Shown here in pieces: positions 37,763-48,889 of a stretch of 64,000 nt of DNA. Within the stretch, counting starts at the first letter, position 1, and every line of letters starts with the position of its first letter. The position numbers and the translations under genes are program-made. Source of the DNA: Pyropia yezoensis (Eukaryota; Rhodophyta; Bangiophyceae; Bangiales; Bangiaceae); NCBI GenBank assembly GCA_009829735.1, contig CM020618.1, forward strand, positions 30,604,894 through 30,668,893, in the 5' to 3' direction. The notes beneath the pieces are model-generated. The model saw only the letters and a program-made list of their open reading frames with translations, did not search any database and had not been told where the DNA came from.

Positions 37763-40354
37763 ATGTCAGACGATGGCTACCGGCCGTGCCCATGCTCCAA
37801 GTGCAGTGACAGCAAAAAGCGCCGGCGACTCGTAAGCAGGGCTACGTTTTTTCGTCATCAACTGGAGGAGGCCAAGGCGCGAGTGAGTGCCGGCGGCACC
37901 GCCCTACCCCCCCCACCCCCCCCCCCTGCTACAGACTCACCTCTCCCCCCCGCCATCCTTCCCCCTGCTCCCATCCCCCTTCCCCCTTTCCCGGTCCCCA
38001 CTGCTTCTCTTCCGTTCTCCGCTGACAGCCCTCCGGGGGCTGCCCCCGTTCCACCCCCAGGGGGGGGGGGGGGAGGGGGGGGCCTGCAAGAAGACGGCGC
38101 GACGTTGGATGGGGATGACGAGAGAGGCGCAGGCCGGACGAGCGGGGTAGAGGACTCCAGTGACTCGTCCTCGGCTTACAGCGACTGGTTGGACGGCTCG
38201 TCAAGCTCAAGCTTTTCATCAATGTCTGAATTTGAGCCTGAAAGTGTGGAGGAACTGGAAAACTTCCCCAACCCGTTGGTCGACGAGGACGCGTCGTTCG
38301 TGCCAGTGAACAAGGTTGTCCTTCCCGTTGACCAGTTTACCAGCCTGGTGGACGACGTTGTCGCCTTCACTTTCGTGACCGACCACAACCTGACGGGCGG
38401 CGCGGTCCGAGACTACCTCCGCCAGCGCAGTCGCCTCCTTACGTATCGCACACGATACAAACAGGCCGCTTTTATCAACGCAAGCGTCGACCTGGACGAA
38501 CGCCAAGTTCATGCTTGTCCGCAGGGGTGTGTCGCGTTCACGGGGAACCGGGAAAATTCGCCCTCATGCGACGTGTGCCGTGCTGGCAGATACAAGAGCA
38601 GCGGGGCGTCTGCACGCCCAGTGACGTACTGGTCTTTGACGGCATGGCTGACGGCCATGTTGGCCGACCCGGAGCTGGGCCCCAGTATGGTGGACGCCAT
38701 GGCCAAGGCCAGACAAGCTGCGACTGAGCCTGTGTCCGGCGTCGAAGACTGGTACGATGGGTCAAGTTTTTGTACGGCTGTGGCAAATGGACTTTTCAAT
38801 TTGAATACTTCCATTGCGTTGTCGATTTCCACCGATGGATTCGAGGCGTGGCGCCAATTGGGCTTTCAAGGATGGCCGGTCGTCGCAATCATTCTGAACT
38901 TGGACCCAAGTACACGCACGAGGATTGTGTCTCAGGTGCTGCTGACCATCACGCCGGGCCCCAGGCAACCAGTCGACCTGAACTCCTTCTTGCGCCCCAT
39001 CGCTGACGAGCTCAACGTGTTGGCTGCGGGTATCAACGGCGTATCCGTCTGGGGCTCCGACACAAGTCACACGTTGTCGGCCTTTGTGGTCCAAGTGACG
39101 GCCGACATGCCCGGGGGCGATAAGGTTACGAACGCGACGGGTCACAATGGGCGCTGCCCCAACCGCTTCCGCAGCTTCCACGGCGTGTACCACGGAAGCC
39201 ATTACTATTTCCCCCCCACTCATCCGTCCACCGGCGAAGTTCTTTTCTCCCTCTCAAGCCCGTGCAGCTCGCGCCGTCAGCTGGGAGCTTTCCGCTTGCA
39301 TGCAGCAGCAGTGGAGCAGGCGCAGATGGACAACCGCAGTGCGCACTACATCGCTGAGCTGGCCAAGCAAACCGGCGTCAAAGGACCGTCCTTGCTCTTT
39401 TCACCAAGTCAAACGGACAAGAGAAAATACCCCAACCTGAAATACGTTGGGAACTTGGGCCCAAGTCTGGCACCCTACGACACAATGCACCTGATTTTGC
39501 AGAATGTCGTTCCGTTTTTGTGGAAATTATTTTCCGGCAAGATCGTCATTCAAGAGCACGAGAACGAGCCTTACTGCATGTCGATGGCGGACGCCATCAC
39601 CGTAGGTCAGGAGATCGCCGCAAGCAAGGCGTCGGTGCCCGCGTCTCAGGTGCGCGCCCTACGAGATGTGCACGTCCGGTTCCGCTCTTACAAAGCCGTT
39701 GACTGGATGATGTTCATCATGTCCACAGGGGAGGCCGTCTTGGCCGACCGCGTATCGGAGACCGCGTTTTCCATGTTTATGGCCCTCTGCCAGGCCTGTC
39801 GCCTTCTCTTCCGCCCGGGGGGGCTGACGGAGGAAGACCTTGAAGAGGTTGATGCTCTCCTGAAGCGGTTCTGCGACATGCTCTACTCTCATGTGTACAG
39901 AGGTGGCTGGGAGAGTGTGTCTCTCTGTCGGTCAACAATCACCGCCCTTCTGGACGTCGTGCCCAACATTCGGGCGTGCGGCCCGGCTTGGGTGAGCTGG
40001 CAGTTTCCAATGGAAAGGTACATTGGCACACTGCCGCGGCTGATCAAGTCGAAGAGTCATCCGTACCCAGCGCTCGCCAACGCAGTGTCAAGCAAGTACA
40101 AATCCGAGATTGTGACAAGTTTTGCGGAACGACATTTGGGCGCGGAATGGCGCGCTGCTACCGGCACAGCGGACGCTCCTGGTGGTGCAATTCCCGCGCG
40201 AGGTTTTTTGTTGACCAACGCAGATGAGTCTACAACGGTGCTGTTGCCCCCAAGTGACGCGCCAAGGTACCTGACTGGCTCTGAGCTGCAAAACCTGAAG
40301 GCAAAACCTGAAGGCTACTTTGACCCTCGAAGGAGCGCGAGACGTACCCGATGA
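37763..40354 (+). CDS. TNP2-type (Transposase_21) transposase of the CACTA element
   Basis: 863 aa from ATG 37763. The N-terminus has a transposase-associated Cys motif (YRPCPCSKCSDSKKRRR), then an acidic Pro/Ser-rich stretch. The core has the tnp2 family features: a CxxxC pair (HACPQGCVAF...SCDVCRAGRY), LSISTDGFEAWR with a catalytic-type Asp, VVAIILNLDPSTR, VWGSDTSHTLSAFVVQVTADMPGGDK, GHNGRCPNRF, and APYDTMHLILQNVVPFLWKLF. The frame closes at 40354, while the usual C-terminal part continues in another frame at 40320-40796. A small frameshift or an unseen intron therefore separates the two. The true start could be upstream if the leader intron is coding. Confidence 0.87.
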   Translation: MSDDGYRPCPCSKCSDSKKRRRLVSRATFFRHQLEEAKARVSAGGTALPPPPPPPATDSPLPPAILPPAPIPLPPFPVPTASLPFSADSPPGAAPVPPPGGGGGGGGLQEDGATLDGDDERGAGRTSGVEDSSDSSSAYSDWLDGSSSSSFSSMSEFEPESVEELENFPNPLVDEDASFVPVNKVVLPVDQFTSLVDDVVAFTFVTDHNLTGGAVRDYLRQRSRLLTYRTRYKQAAFINASVDLDERQVHACPQGCVAFTGNRENSPSCDVCRAGRYKSSGASARPVTYWSLTAWLTAMLADPELGPSMVDAMAKARQAATEPVSGVEDWYDGSSFCTAVANGLFNLNTSIALSISTDGFEAWRQLGFQGWPVVAIILNLDPSTRTRIVSQVLLTITPGPRQPVDLNSFLRPIADELNVLAAGINGVSVWGSDTSHTLSAFVVQVTADMPGGDKVTNATGHNGRCPNRFRSFHGVYHGSHYYFPPTHPSTGEVLFSLSSPCSSRRQLGAFRLHAAAVEQAQMDNRSAHYIAELAKQTGVKGPSLLFSPSQTDKRKYPNLKYVGNLGPSLAPYDTMHLILQNVVPFLWKLFSGKIVIQEHENEPYCMSMADAITVGQEIAASKASVPASQVRALRDVHVRFRSYKAVDWMMFIMSTGEAVLADRVSETAFSMFMALCQACRLLFRPGGLTEEDLEEVDALLKRFCDMLYSHVYRGGWESVSLCRSTITALLDVVPNIRACGPAWVSWQFPMERYIGTLPRLIKSKSHPYPALANAVSSKYKSEIVTSFAERHLGAEWRAATGTADAPGGAIPARGFLLTNADESTTVLLPPSDAPRYLTGSELQNLKAKPEGYFDPRRSARRTR

Positions 40355-40796
40355 AATTTATGCCAAGAAATACTTTCGGCTGCAATTACCTAGTGCAGTG
40401 CTCGTCGGGTCGAGCCGTTCAAGCTCGGATGACGACGCGCACAAGAGGCGCAACAACTGCGTGCGCATCCAGTCCACCGCCAGGCGACGGCGGCAGGACG
40501 GGTCTGTGGAAGTGTACGAGCTGAGCACCTACGGGCTGGTGCATCACTTCGCCCTCGTACTTATCGAAGACCAGCCACGATCCTTTGCCTGCATTGAGGG
40601 CGTCAAGTCTGCGGCTGACCGGGCCGGTCGGTATGGCCAAGCGGAGCGCCGCCGCGAGATGGATTGCTTTTTCAGCTTCGGAGGCTCTCATCGCTATGTA
40701 GACGTGGCTGCTATTGACTCGGTCGTCGGCACACTGCGGCGAGACGGGCGGCACGTGGTGCTTTTCAACCGAGAGCGGTTTAGCGATGTACCCTAG
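40320..40796 (+). pseudogene. C-terminal continuation of the CACTA transposase, other frame
   Basis: This frame overlaps the end of the transposase ORF and reads on naturally: GARDVPDEIYAKKYFRLQLP, then VEVYELSTYGLVHHFALVLIEDQPRSFACIEGVK and RHVVLFNRERFSDVP. CACTA transposases end in such a beta-rich domain. It has no ATG of its own near the overlap, so it depends on splicing or frameshifting, or the copy is broken. Confidence 0.55.
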
Positions 40797-41401
40797 AAGC
40801 ACTGTTTAAATAGAATTAGACCTGGATTTAATACTTCCTACAGCTTTTCTGTCGGACAGATGTCGCCTTTTTCCATATGTTTTTTGAATTATTTGAATTG
40901 TGGCTATGACTGCTCGCTGCTGGAGGACGGGGACAACGCGTGCCGTCGATCCGCGTGCGCCTCGCTGTCGTGGATCGGCTGTCTTGCTCACACATGTGCA
41001 CGTTCGCACCGTCGTGCATCCCTCGGCGTCCATCAAGCCACCACTATGGCTCGCGTCAAGCGGTCGTCAACCAGCGAGCCCCAACCGCGGAGATGTACGT
41101 TGCATCCTACACCGCGGGGGACACGGTGTGCCGGTGTGTGTCTTTTTTGTGGCGCCTTGCGACGTGTCATGCCCTCCATGTGCTGTGCAGTTCTCTGACG
41201 TCCACGTCCTCACCTGCTGTGACGTCGCCTACCCGCACTGTACGCTGCTCTTTGTTGTCATCTGTTTTGACCGATGCGTTTGTAGACTCGCGCGCCATCC
41301 GCGCGGCCGGCTGTGTCGCTGCCCACCTGCCTGACAGTGCACGTGCTGCACCTCCCCCCCGCCCCCCCCCCTCCCATCCCGTCCCCCCATCAAGTCCTGA
41401 T

Positions 41402-43134
41402 ATGGCCGGCGCTTTGTCAAGCCGCGCCACACCCGCCGCCCCTTCTGCTGCGACCGTCCTCCCGCGACGCTCTGCTGCGGCCGGCACTCCGCCCGGCCCC
41501 GCTACATCAGCTGCCGTCCGATTACCCCCCCTGGCAGAGCCAGCGCCCGCTAGGGCCGGTGCTTCGTCGGGCCGAGAGGCGTGGCGGCGCCTTCCCTGAG
41601 CATCTCCGGCGGTGGCGGCGTCAAGGGCAGCTGATGCGGATCTCGGTCCCAGCGCTAACGTGGGACGGGGGTTTGAGGACGACGAAGAAGCCGCGGGAAG
41701 TGCGCTGGCGGCCGCGGCTGCCGTCCTCGCCGGCCGTCCTAGCAAGCGCCGCACGAACGGGCGGGGGGGCCTTCAAGTTGACAGCGGTTTGGCCCGGACC
41801 GTCGATCCACCCGAGAAAAATATTGCCAAGATTCGGATTTTCAAGAATGGACTTCTCGGATATTCGCTGTCGGATCGGAAGCGTGTGCGGAAGGTGCTAC
41901 GAGAGGCCTTCAAGAGCAGCGGTTTACAGCGTGGCGTTTCGTTTACGCGGCAGTCGGAAGACAACCTGCGCAGCGCCGTGCTGTTTCTGGAGCAGCGCGA
42001 GCCGCGTCTGGCGACCTGTCGCAACAGCTGGGGGGCGTGCTCTTTGCTGTACCGTGCAACGTCGTACCGTATGGGCACTGGGAGCCACATTGAACCGTCG
42101 GGAGCGGCCGAGCGCGGCGGTGAAAAAGGCGTGTGGATTGCCGCGGCGCGCCTCACGGCAAGGCGGCCCCTGGACAGCTTGGCGGCAGGTCGTGTAACGC
42201 AGGGGAGGGGGAGGGGCGGTCTTGGGAGGGCGGGAAGCGGTATGGAGAGGGGGAGGGGCGGTGCTGGGAGGGGGGGGGGCGGTGCTGGGAGAGGGAGGGG
42301 CGGCTTGGGGAGGGGGGAGGGCGGTATAGGGTGGGGGGCGAGCAGTATGGGCAGAGAAGGGGGCGGGATACGACGGGGGGGGGGGGCGAGAGCACGTCTG
42401 GAGGCGATGGTGGACCGTCGGGGGCGGCGCCAGTTGGCGCTGGGCGTACCGGCCGCGGGAGCGGAGCTGCACAACCTGTTTGGCGCGGCGATGGCAGAGG
42501 CGGACCAGCTGCTGCCGTGCGGCGCGGCGGCGGGAGGGGCGGACCAACTGCAGCCGCGGGGCGCGGTAGAGCGAGAGGCGCGGCAGCTGTAGTGCGGGGG
42601 GATGGCCTCGCGGGTGATTCTGGCGGCGGCACGGCGGCGCCTGGTCCCGCTCGTCCCGGTGGCGGTACTGGAGGAGACTCTGCAGCGTCCGGGCGCCGCG
42701 GCGGCAGGGCAGGAGCTCGTTCTGTCGCCGGGGGGGGTGGCGGCAGCGGCAGTGCACGGGCAGCTACCGAGCGCGGCGGCCGCAGGAGCGGAGAACGTGC
42801 AGCCGCCGGGCGCTGCGGCGGCACTGGCGGAGCACCTGCTGTGGTGGGACGAGTTCCGCGGAGGAAGGGGGGGGGGGGCATGATGGGTGAGAGTGGCCGA
42901 GTGGCGATGTTGGGGCCGGCCGCCGCCGCACGAGGCGGCGGCAGCGGTGGGACCGCTGCAGCGGTTGGTCGAGGGGGAAGAGGTGGGCGGGGAGCGGGGG
43001 GTGATGGCTCCGCAGCGGTAGGAGGTCGTCGTCTTGGTCGCGGAGAGGGCGCGGCGGCGGTAGAAGAGGCAGCTGGGCTGGCGGCCGCGGCAGCAGCGGC
43101 GGCGCAGGAGAATTTTCTCGACGGCCTGTTGTAA
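41402..43134 (+). CDS. second ORF region of the CACTA element (TNPA-like?)
   Basis: Three successive open frames (41402-41599, 41612-42592, 42602-43134) share one style: Ala/Gly/Arg-rich with a basic block in the middle (KNIAKIRIFKNGLLGYSLS, RKRVRKVLREAFKSS) and an Ala-rich end with QENFLDGLL. CACTA elements carry a second gene for a DNA-binding protein that recognises the subterminal repeats, and position and basicity fit that. Frame changes between the pieces point to introns or decay. The stretch 42190-42360 is a strongly G-rich purine tract. Confidence 0.4.
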
Positions 43135-43396
43135 AACACGTTGATAATTTTGAAGAAGATTGCCCGTTCTCACAAGATGAGCATTGTGGAACCGTGCAGA
43201 TCAAAACTTGGACGACAAATGGCGTCGTATGATTCGCTCCTGGCCCAAAATGATGACGTACCACGGGTCAGGTCGTCAAGTAGCGGATGGCTGTGGTTGA
43301 TCCGCATCAGTTGTGACGTCGGCTGAGGACCTTTCAAAGTCTCATTATCTAGGTTTGCGCTTCTGCGCCTGTGGCATCCTGTAGGGCGCTTCAGCC

Positions 43397-43490
43397 TCGA
43401 TGTCGAGGTTCCCAGGAACTGGATATCGAGGCTTCCAGAACCCCGATATCCCGGTTCTCCAGACCTCGATATCCAGGCTTCCGGGACGTC
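43397..43490. repeat. right subterminal repeats of the CACTA element
   Basis: Four relatives of CCTCGATATCCAGG in alternating orientation, about 25 bases apart, mirroring the left end. Confidence 0.87.
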
Positions 43491-43529
43491 TCAGAAACCT
43501 AGATTTTGGGACGCTTTTTTTTTGTAGGG

Positions 43530-44690
43530 CTGTCGCTCGGGTGGGGGGTCCTTGCAGACCCCACCGCGCTAGGCGCCGCCTTTCCCGGCTGCCCCGCGGC
43601 GAGGGTGGTCCTCGACCGGGTGCCGCGAAAGGACGAGCTGTCCTGGTCCCTGCGGGACGCACACGCGGCCACCACCAACTCGTCCCAGTGGTTGCAGCGG
43701 CTTTCGAGTGCCCTGTGTCGCCCACCCTCCTCGTCGTTTGTGCTCGACGGCACCCTGTGTGACGGCGTCGAGCCGCCGCCGCCGTCTGGTCAAGCTGCCG
43801 CCCGCCTCGGTGGCCGCCGCATTGCCGACCTGTTGGGCGTTGGCGCGGGCCATTTTGCGGGCTTTTCGCAGGCGGCGGTGTGGTGGATCCTCGAGCCTTC
43901 TTCCGGGCCACCGACGGCGCCCGCCTGCCCCGCCGCGTTTGACCGCCTGGACGGTTGTATGGCGGCGCGACAGCTCATCTGGCTGCTCGGCCGTGGCTCC
44001 CGGGAGCTCCACGCCACGCCACCGGGCGGGGAAGTCGAGGCGCGCCTCGCCGCACGCGTCTCGACGTGCGAGTACAACCGCACGCGGCCCGACCTGCTCG
44101 GCCGTACGCACATGTCGTGGGGCGTCGGCGACATGGCGGAGGAGCTATCCCAGCGCTACCGCCGGGACCTGTTCCACAAGGACCTCCCCGCGGAGCCCAT
44201 CTCCAACGTGGAGCTGCTGCTCGCCGCGCTGGTGGTGCTCCCCGAGGCCGCCGCCGTACTGCTGCTGCTGCTGCAGCTGTGGGGCCGCCGCACGCCGCCG
44301 CGCCACTGGTATGGACGGGAGGGCCTCACTTGCGCGCTGGTGTTCATCGCCGGCGCCGCCGCGCTGGTGGGTGAGAGCTACCTGGACAAGTAGGAGCGCG
44401 CGGGCGATGTGTGGCGCGCCGCGACAGTGCGCCTCGACACGCGGTTGCCCATCAACCAAACGGAGGAGGGCCATGCTCCCCGTGATGCCTACGACTACCG
44501 TGGGCGGATTCTGACGTACGGAGAGACGCTCTTCGTCGTTGCCCGGACGGGCTTCCGGCCGGCGCAGACGCGGCGGCTGCTGGTCGGCAGCGCCGCCGCC
44601 TACGCCGCCCTCACCGCGCTGTTCATTGCACAGGCGCTGGTGCAGGCCTTTCTCCCGCCGCCCCCGTCAGAGCTGACGGCCGGCCAGTGG
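43530..44690 (+). pseudogene. host membrane-protein gene, 3' part
   Basis: The duplicated CTG codon at 43530 is followed by a frame continuing the gene left at 36915: SLGWGVLADPTALGAAFPGC, VLDRVPRKDELSWSLRDAH, GVGAGHFAGFSQAAVWWILEP, MAARQLIWLLGRGSRELHATP, CEYNRTRPDLLGRTHMSWG. Two membrane spans follow (NVELLLAALVVLPEAAAVLLLLLQ and LTCALVFIAGAAALVG). A TAG at 44391 stops the frame, yet it reads on as LPINQTEEGHAPRDAYDYRG and a last span (LLVGSAAAYAALTALFIAQAL). With the two stops in the 5' part this makes at least three nonsense codons plus the insertion. The family is unknown. Confidence 0.72.
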
Positions 44691-45686
44691 CCGCGTGGGG
44701 AGGGGGGGCTGAAGGAGGGGGTGGCATGGGGGCATGGGGGGCGGAGGGGGCGGGAGGGGGTGGCGCCCCGCCGGCGCCGCCCGCCCAATTGCTGTCTTGC
44801 ACGTCAGTGGCCTGCCTGGGCCGGGCGGCCGCGCTGTCGGTGCGGCGGCACCCGCCGCGGCCCACGGCAGACAGTTGAGGGCGACGGCCACGGCGTGGGG
44901 TGGGAACGCCCGGCCTGGCCGCGCGCAAGCCCCGAGCGGCCGATGCGTGTGGTGCTTGCGGCTGTTTGGGTGGGCGCCACTCGATGTGGGCGGGTGGGTG
45001 GGCCGACCTTTTTCGTCTCTTTGTTTGCCCCACACCCGCTGTGTTACCGGGCGGGGAAGGGGCGGTGGCTGGGCACGGCCCGCCCCCCCCCCCCCCGGAG
45101 ACCGAGCCTCGCTCGTTTCGTGTACTCGTCTTCGCGTCACAACTTCACGGAGTCTAGTGTACAGGGCAGTACACGATGCACACACCGGTCGCCCCGCCGG
45201 GGTAGCCGCTCCCGAGAGAGTACCCCACAGGCGCTGGTGCGGGGAGACACGCGCCCGAGCAGCTCAAGGGTGCTCGACGGTCGGCCGCCGCCGCCCACCG
45301 CCCCCGCCCCGCGTCGGCGGCGGCCTCCAGGTCGCTGTCGTCGCCGCCACCGTCGCCGCCGCCAACGCGGCGGCCGCCGCCGCCGCCGCCCTCCTCAGCC
45401 AGCGCTGCGGCGTCCTTGGCCGCCGCCACCGCCGCGCGCGACGCGTCTTGCCGGACGAGCATGAACAGCAGCGGCGCGACGACAAATTCTGAACGCTCGT
45501 AGACATAGGCCCAGAGAGTTGCCGCATACATAGACATGTATACATGGAAAACACGTGTCCAGAGGCAGTAATGAGAAATCACTGATTGACACCAGTAATC
45601 AATTTTTGATGTTCACCTCTCCCATGCAAGACTGTGGACACCAGTGGTCAAGGAACAGTGGAGCTCCAAGTGACGGGCGGCATATT
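44691..45686. other. GC-rich spacer with GCC run
   Basis: G-runs (44696-44765), then a GCC-type run at 45340-45440, falling to lower GC after 45540. No gene was recognised. Confidence 0.45.
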
Positions 45687-45801
45687 GTGCGTCCCGTAAA
45701 AAGTGGACGTGCACGGGTCGTGCAGTGTCGGTTTGATTGGTCCAGTGGCCGGTATTTGACATGATCACGACGCGTGCACGTCCACTTTTTACGGGACGCA
45801 C
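45687..45801. repeat. 115-bp element bounded by perfect 28-bp inverted repeats
   Basis: The left arm 45687-45714 starts GTGCGTCCCGTAAAAAG. The right arm 45774-45801 is its exact reverse complement. A 59-bp spacer separates them. This is the size and form of a MITE or snap-back element. No clear target duplication was found. Confidence 0.92.
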
Positions 45802-45802
45802 T

Positions 45803-46438
45803 ATGGCCGATTTCTGAAGAATGATGAGATTCATAAGGGGGTTCACAGCAGGTCACAGCAGCATTCCACCGAAGTACCGATGTTTCCCCCCTTCCCATTG
45901 GCTGCCGCTAAATCGCGGCAGCAGGTATCGCATACGTCTCATCCGATTCGGCGCTCCTCCTCGGACCCCTCTCCGATCGACTTTCCAGGGCTGTGCTCGA
46001 GTGACGGATCCCCCCAACAACGGGAAATTAACTGGCACAGTACTCTGTGGTGGCCTCCTGGGAGCACGTGACAACAGCCCGTACCTGCTGCGTACCCGTC
46101 CGTGCAACTGCAGGCTACTTTGTACTGGCCAATCAGCACCCTAGAACCGGCCTCATTTCGCGGGACCTGGCCTCGGACCGATCCTGTGAGCCCCTGACAG
46201 CAGTCCTCTGCAAGACTGGGCCGGTCTGTGCAGACGGGAGATTTTTCGGCCGGTCTTACATCAAGGCATCACACGGATACGACACGGATTTGCGGTGTTG
46301 GATGTGGTTCGGCCAAGGCCGCGGGCACCGCCGGAGAATTCTTGTGGCCCAGAATGCGTGCGCACTTGGCGACTGTTCTGGGAGATCCTGCTGTGAACCC
46401 CCTTACGGAACTGATCATTCTTTGGAAATCGGCCATAT
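45803..46438. repeat. element with diverged ~50-bp terminal inverted repeats
   Basis: TATGGCCGATTT...GGGGGTTCACAGCAGG at 45803-45853 recurs inverted at 46387-46438 with roughly 8 mismatches. The ~640-bp unit between is low-GC and non-coding, so a non-autonomous DNA transposon is likely. Its left end abuts the 28-bp inverted-repeat unit exactly, so both may be one nested structure. Confidence 0.65.
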
Positions 46439-46623
46439 ACCGTTGTGCTCCCCAGAGTGTGCGCTTGCCGCCCACATGTTTTTTTCAAAAAAAACTCTTG
46501 AAAACTGGCCATGTGGCAAAGTCAACTGTCATTGCTGCTCGCTTGTTCATCGCTCGCTTCGTGATCTCTCTGCCACCAGGTGCCTATATACAGACGGAAC
46601 CAACCGCCCAGGTATAGCTCCTA

Positions 46624-47089
46624 TGTGGCAGTATTGACCCCCAGGTAGGGGGGCAACACGTGCCATGCAAGGGGCGGCAGGCCACTAGCCTGATCCGTTC
46701 CTCCCCCTGCATTTGGGTTCATATTCCCTAAGTTTGGGATAGTTAGCTTAGTAGTAAATCCAACTTGGATTTGAGGGTTTTCTGCATTTATCGTCTTGAA
46801 TTTTCGTGTGGCCCGGTGGGCAGGTGCTGGGGTGGGAGATTCTGAGTGGCGAGATTCTGAGTGGACCCTGGGGGGATAAGGGGAGGGACAGCGGGGCTTG
46901 GCCCTGCGTCCCCGTCCCGACCAAGAAACTGTTGGACCACACACCATCCTCTTGTTTGTCCGTGGGGGGTTTGCCCCACAACAGGGACAGAGTGTGTGCG
47001 ACTTGCACTTCTTCCGGTTCCCCCGACACGGGAGGCAGCCCTTGCACACCGCCCCAACTTGGGTGCCGTGCGTGCATGTGGTTTTTGCC
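46624..47089 (+). repeat. 5' LTR
   Basis: About 466 bp, matching the repeat at 51172 essentially base for base by eye. Confidence 0.92.
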
Positions 47090-47782
47090 CGATTTGGTGG
47101 AGCAGCAGGGGACAGAGGTGAACTTTACCTCCGGGTGCACCCGGGTGTAGGGGGCCCTTTGTCTCAGAGGAACGGTGGTCTTGGACTGTGTCGTGTGGAT
47201 CGTTAGCCAACACGGCTGGATCGGACCTCCCGACGTTCGGGAAACTCTCCGGTGACGACTTTACTCCGGCGCCTTTGAATACTGGCCAGACACAGGGTGT
47301 ACCTGGGGTCGCGGAGGTGCTAGAGGCACTCCAGCCAGCAGGGCCGTGGGTATCGGTGCGGGCGGTATGCCACCCCGACCCAGTCGGGTGTTCACCCTGA
47401 GGGTCTTCCTCGGACCGGTGGTTCGCACTTCGGCCACCGGGTGGTACACTCAAAGGGAACGTCCCAAGGTGAGAGGACTGTCCCCGCGAGATCCACTCGG
47501 GTTGGATTCAACTTCGGCATAGAGCCGTCGCCAACTAGGCGGGTGGAGGACGGCGGACCTTCACTCGTCGGTGATGGGCTTGAGCCTGTGACAGGGGTCG
47601 TAGCAAGTTGCTACCCCCGCCACCCTCAAAGAAAGTATCTTTGATCGGGAGCCAAGTTCGGCTATATCGACCAACATGAGGGACCGGCAGTAGCGGTCAC
47701 CCTCAACGCGGGCGCGAGTAGCGACCCGGAGTCCGGAAAGGAGAAGCACCAAGCCAAGTCGGCCGCCTCTCCTCGTCCCCAT

Positions 47783-48778
47783 GTGAACATGGAGGGTGTT
47801 CCACCCAGGTTGAGGGTTCAAGTTGAACGCCTCTTGGACCAATATCACAAGTTGTGGGATGGTCAGTTGGGACTCATGAGAGCCACCCAACACCGGATCG
47901 AGTTGAAACCCGGTGTACCCCCTATACGCCAACAACCGTATAGGGGAGGGCCCCGTTCAAGGGCCCTCCTTAAGGAGCGCTTCAACAAAACTATTGTTAG
48001 GCAGCTGCGCCACTATGCGAGTGAGCTTGTGAAAACGTGGGACCAATACATTTCTATTCTTACCACTGCCTACAATTCGCAGGTTCACTCATCTACCGGG
48101 GAAGTACCCCTCGCTTTTGTGACCCCCCGTCGCGTGCGGTCTATTGCCGTGCGGCGGCCGCTCCCAACTAGGGAGGATGGCGGCAGTACGCCTACTCCTA
48201 CTGAGAGTAAGGCGGAGTTCGCTGCTAGGCTTGAAAACCTCATCCCTAAAGTCAGGGCTGAGATGGACAAAGCACAAAAGCGCTACAAGCGTACCTTTGA
48301 CAAAAAGGTGCGCAACGCTAAGTATGTCCCCGAACAGGGTGACTGGGTGCTGGTTCACTCACACACCCCAACTGGGGGTAAGTTGGTATTCCAGACGAAG
48401 GGGCCGTACCAGGTCCTTCGTACTAATGGGCGGCGCTTCACCATCGAAAGTGACGATGGGGTCCGCACAGTGAACGGACAGGACGTGGTCAAAGTTGCAC
48501 CACCGCCTGCAGGCGACCCAGCTTGGGCGCGTGCTTTGGAAGCGTGGCGCCTCCCCTCACTGCCTGCGGCCAAACAGGGCCCGCAGGAGTACGTGTTCGA
48601 TAAGTTCATCGACCACGGATGGGATGAGGATACTAACCGCCTCATGTTGAGGGTGCGTTGGTTTGGCTACAAAGCCAAGTATGATACGTGGGAGTATGTG
48701 GAGGACCTTCCCGCTGAGAAGGTCCGGGCGTACTGTGCCCGGAATGAGATAGACCCTAACAGCCCTCCCTCAACGTGA
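47783..48778 (+). other. pol remnant with chromodomain (fossil)
   Basis: The end of a gypsy-type polyprotein: integrase C-terminal features (VRAEMDKAQKRYKRTFDKK, GDWVLVHSHTP, and KLVFQTKGPYQVL) and a chromodomain (EYVFDKFIDHGWDEDTNR, LRVRWFGYKAKYDTWEYVEDL). Chromodomains steer chromovirus integration to particular chromatin. It is part of a broken element. Confidence 0.8.
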
Positions 48779-48889
48779 GGGAGGGCCGAGCAACAGTGCC
48801 AAGAGAGTGCTTCAAGTCGAAGTGGTACGCAGAGTGGCTTTTAACTACAGCCCTAACCCTCACACTCTCACAACAAAGGCAGCTGCCAA

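Larger units (their letters stand above)
36916..43529 (+). mobile_element. CACTA-like (EnSpm) DNA transposon, 6,614 bp
   Basis: The ends are inverted repeats CCCTACGAAAAAAAAA (left, from 36916) and CCCTACAAAAAAAAA (right, reading in from 43529). They are flanked by the 3-bp direct duplication CTG (36913-36915 and 43530-43532), as CACTA elements make. Inside each end are several copies of CCTCGATATCCAGG in both orientations, the kind of subterminal sites bound by the element's own DNA-binding protein. It carries a TNP2-type transposase gene and a second, G/A-rich ORF on the same strand. The first bases CCCTA replace the usual CACTA. Confidence 0.92.

Noticed and set aside
46806-47150. Conserved-looking 95-residue frame present twice (also at 51354)
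   Set aside because: It is identical only because it lies in the two LTRs; not a gene family.
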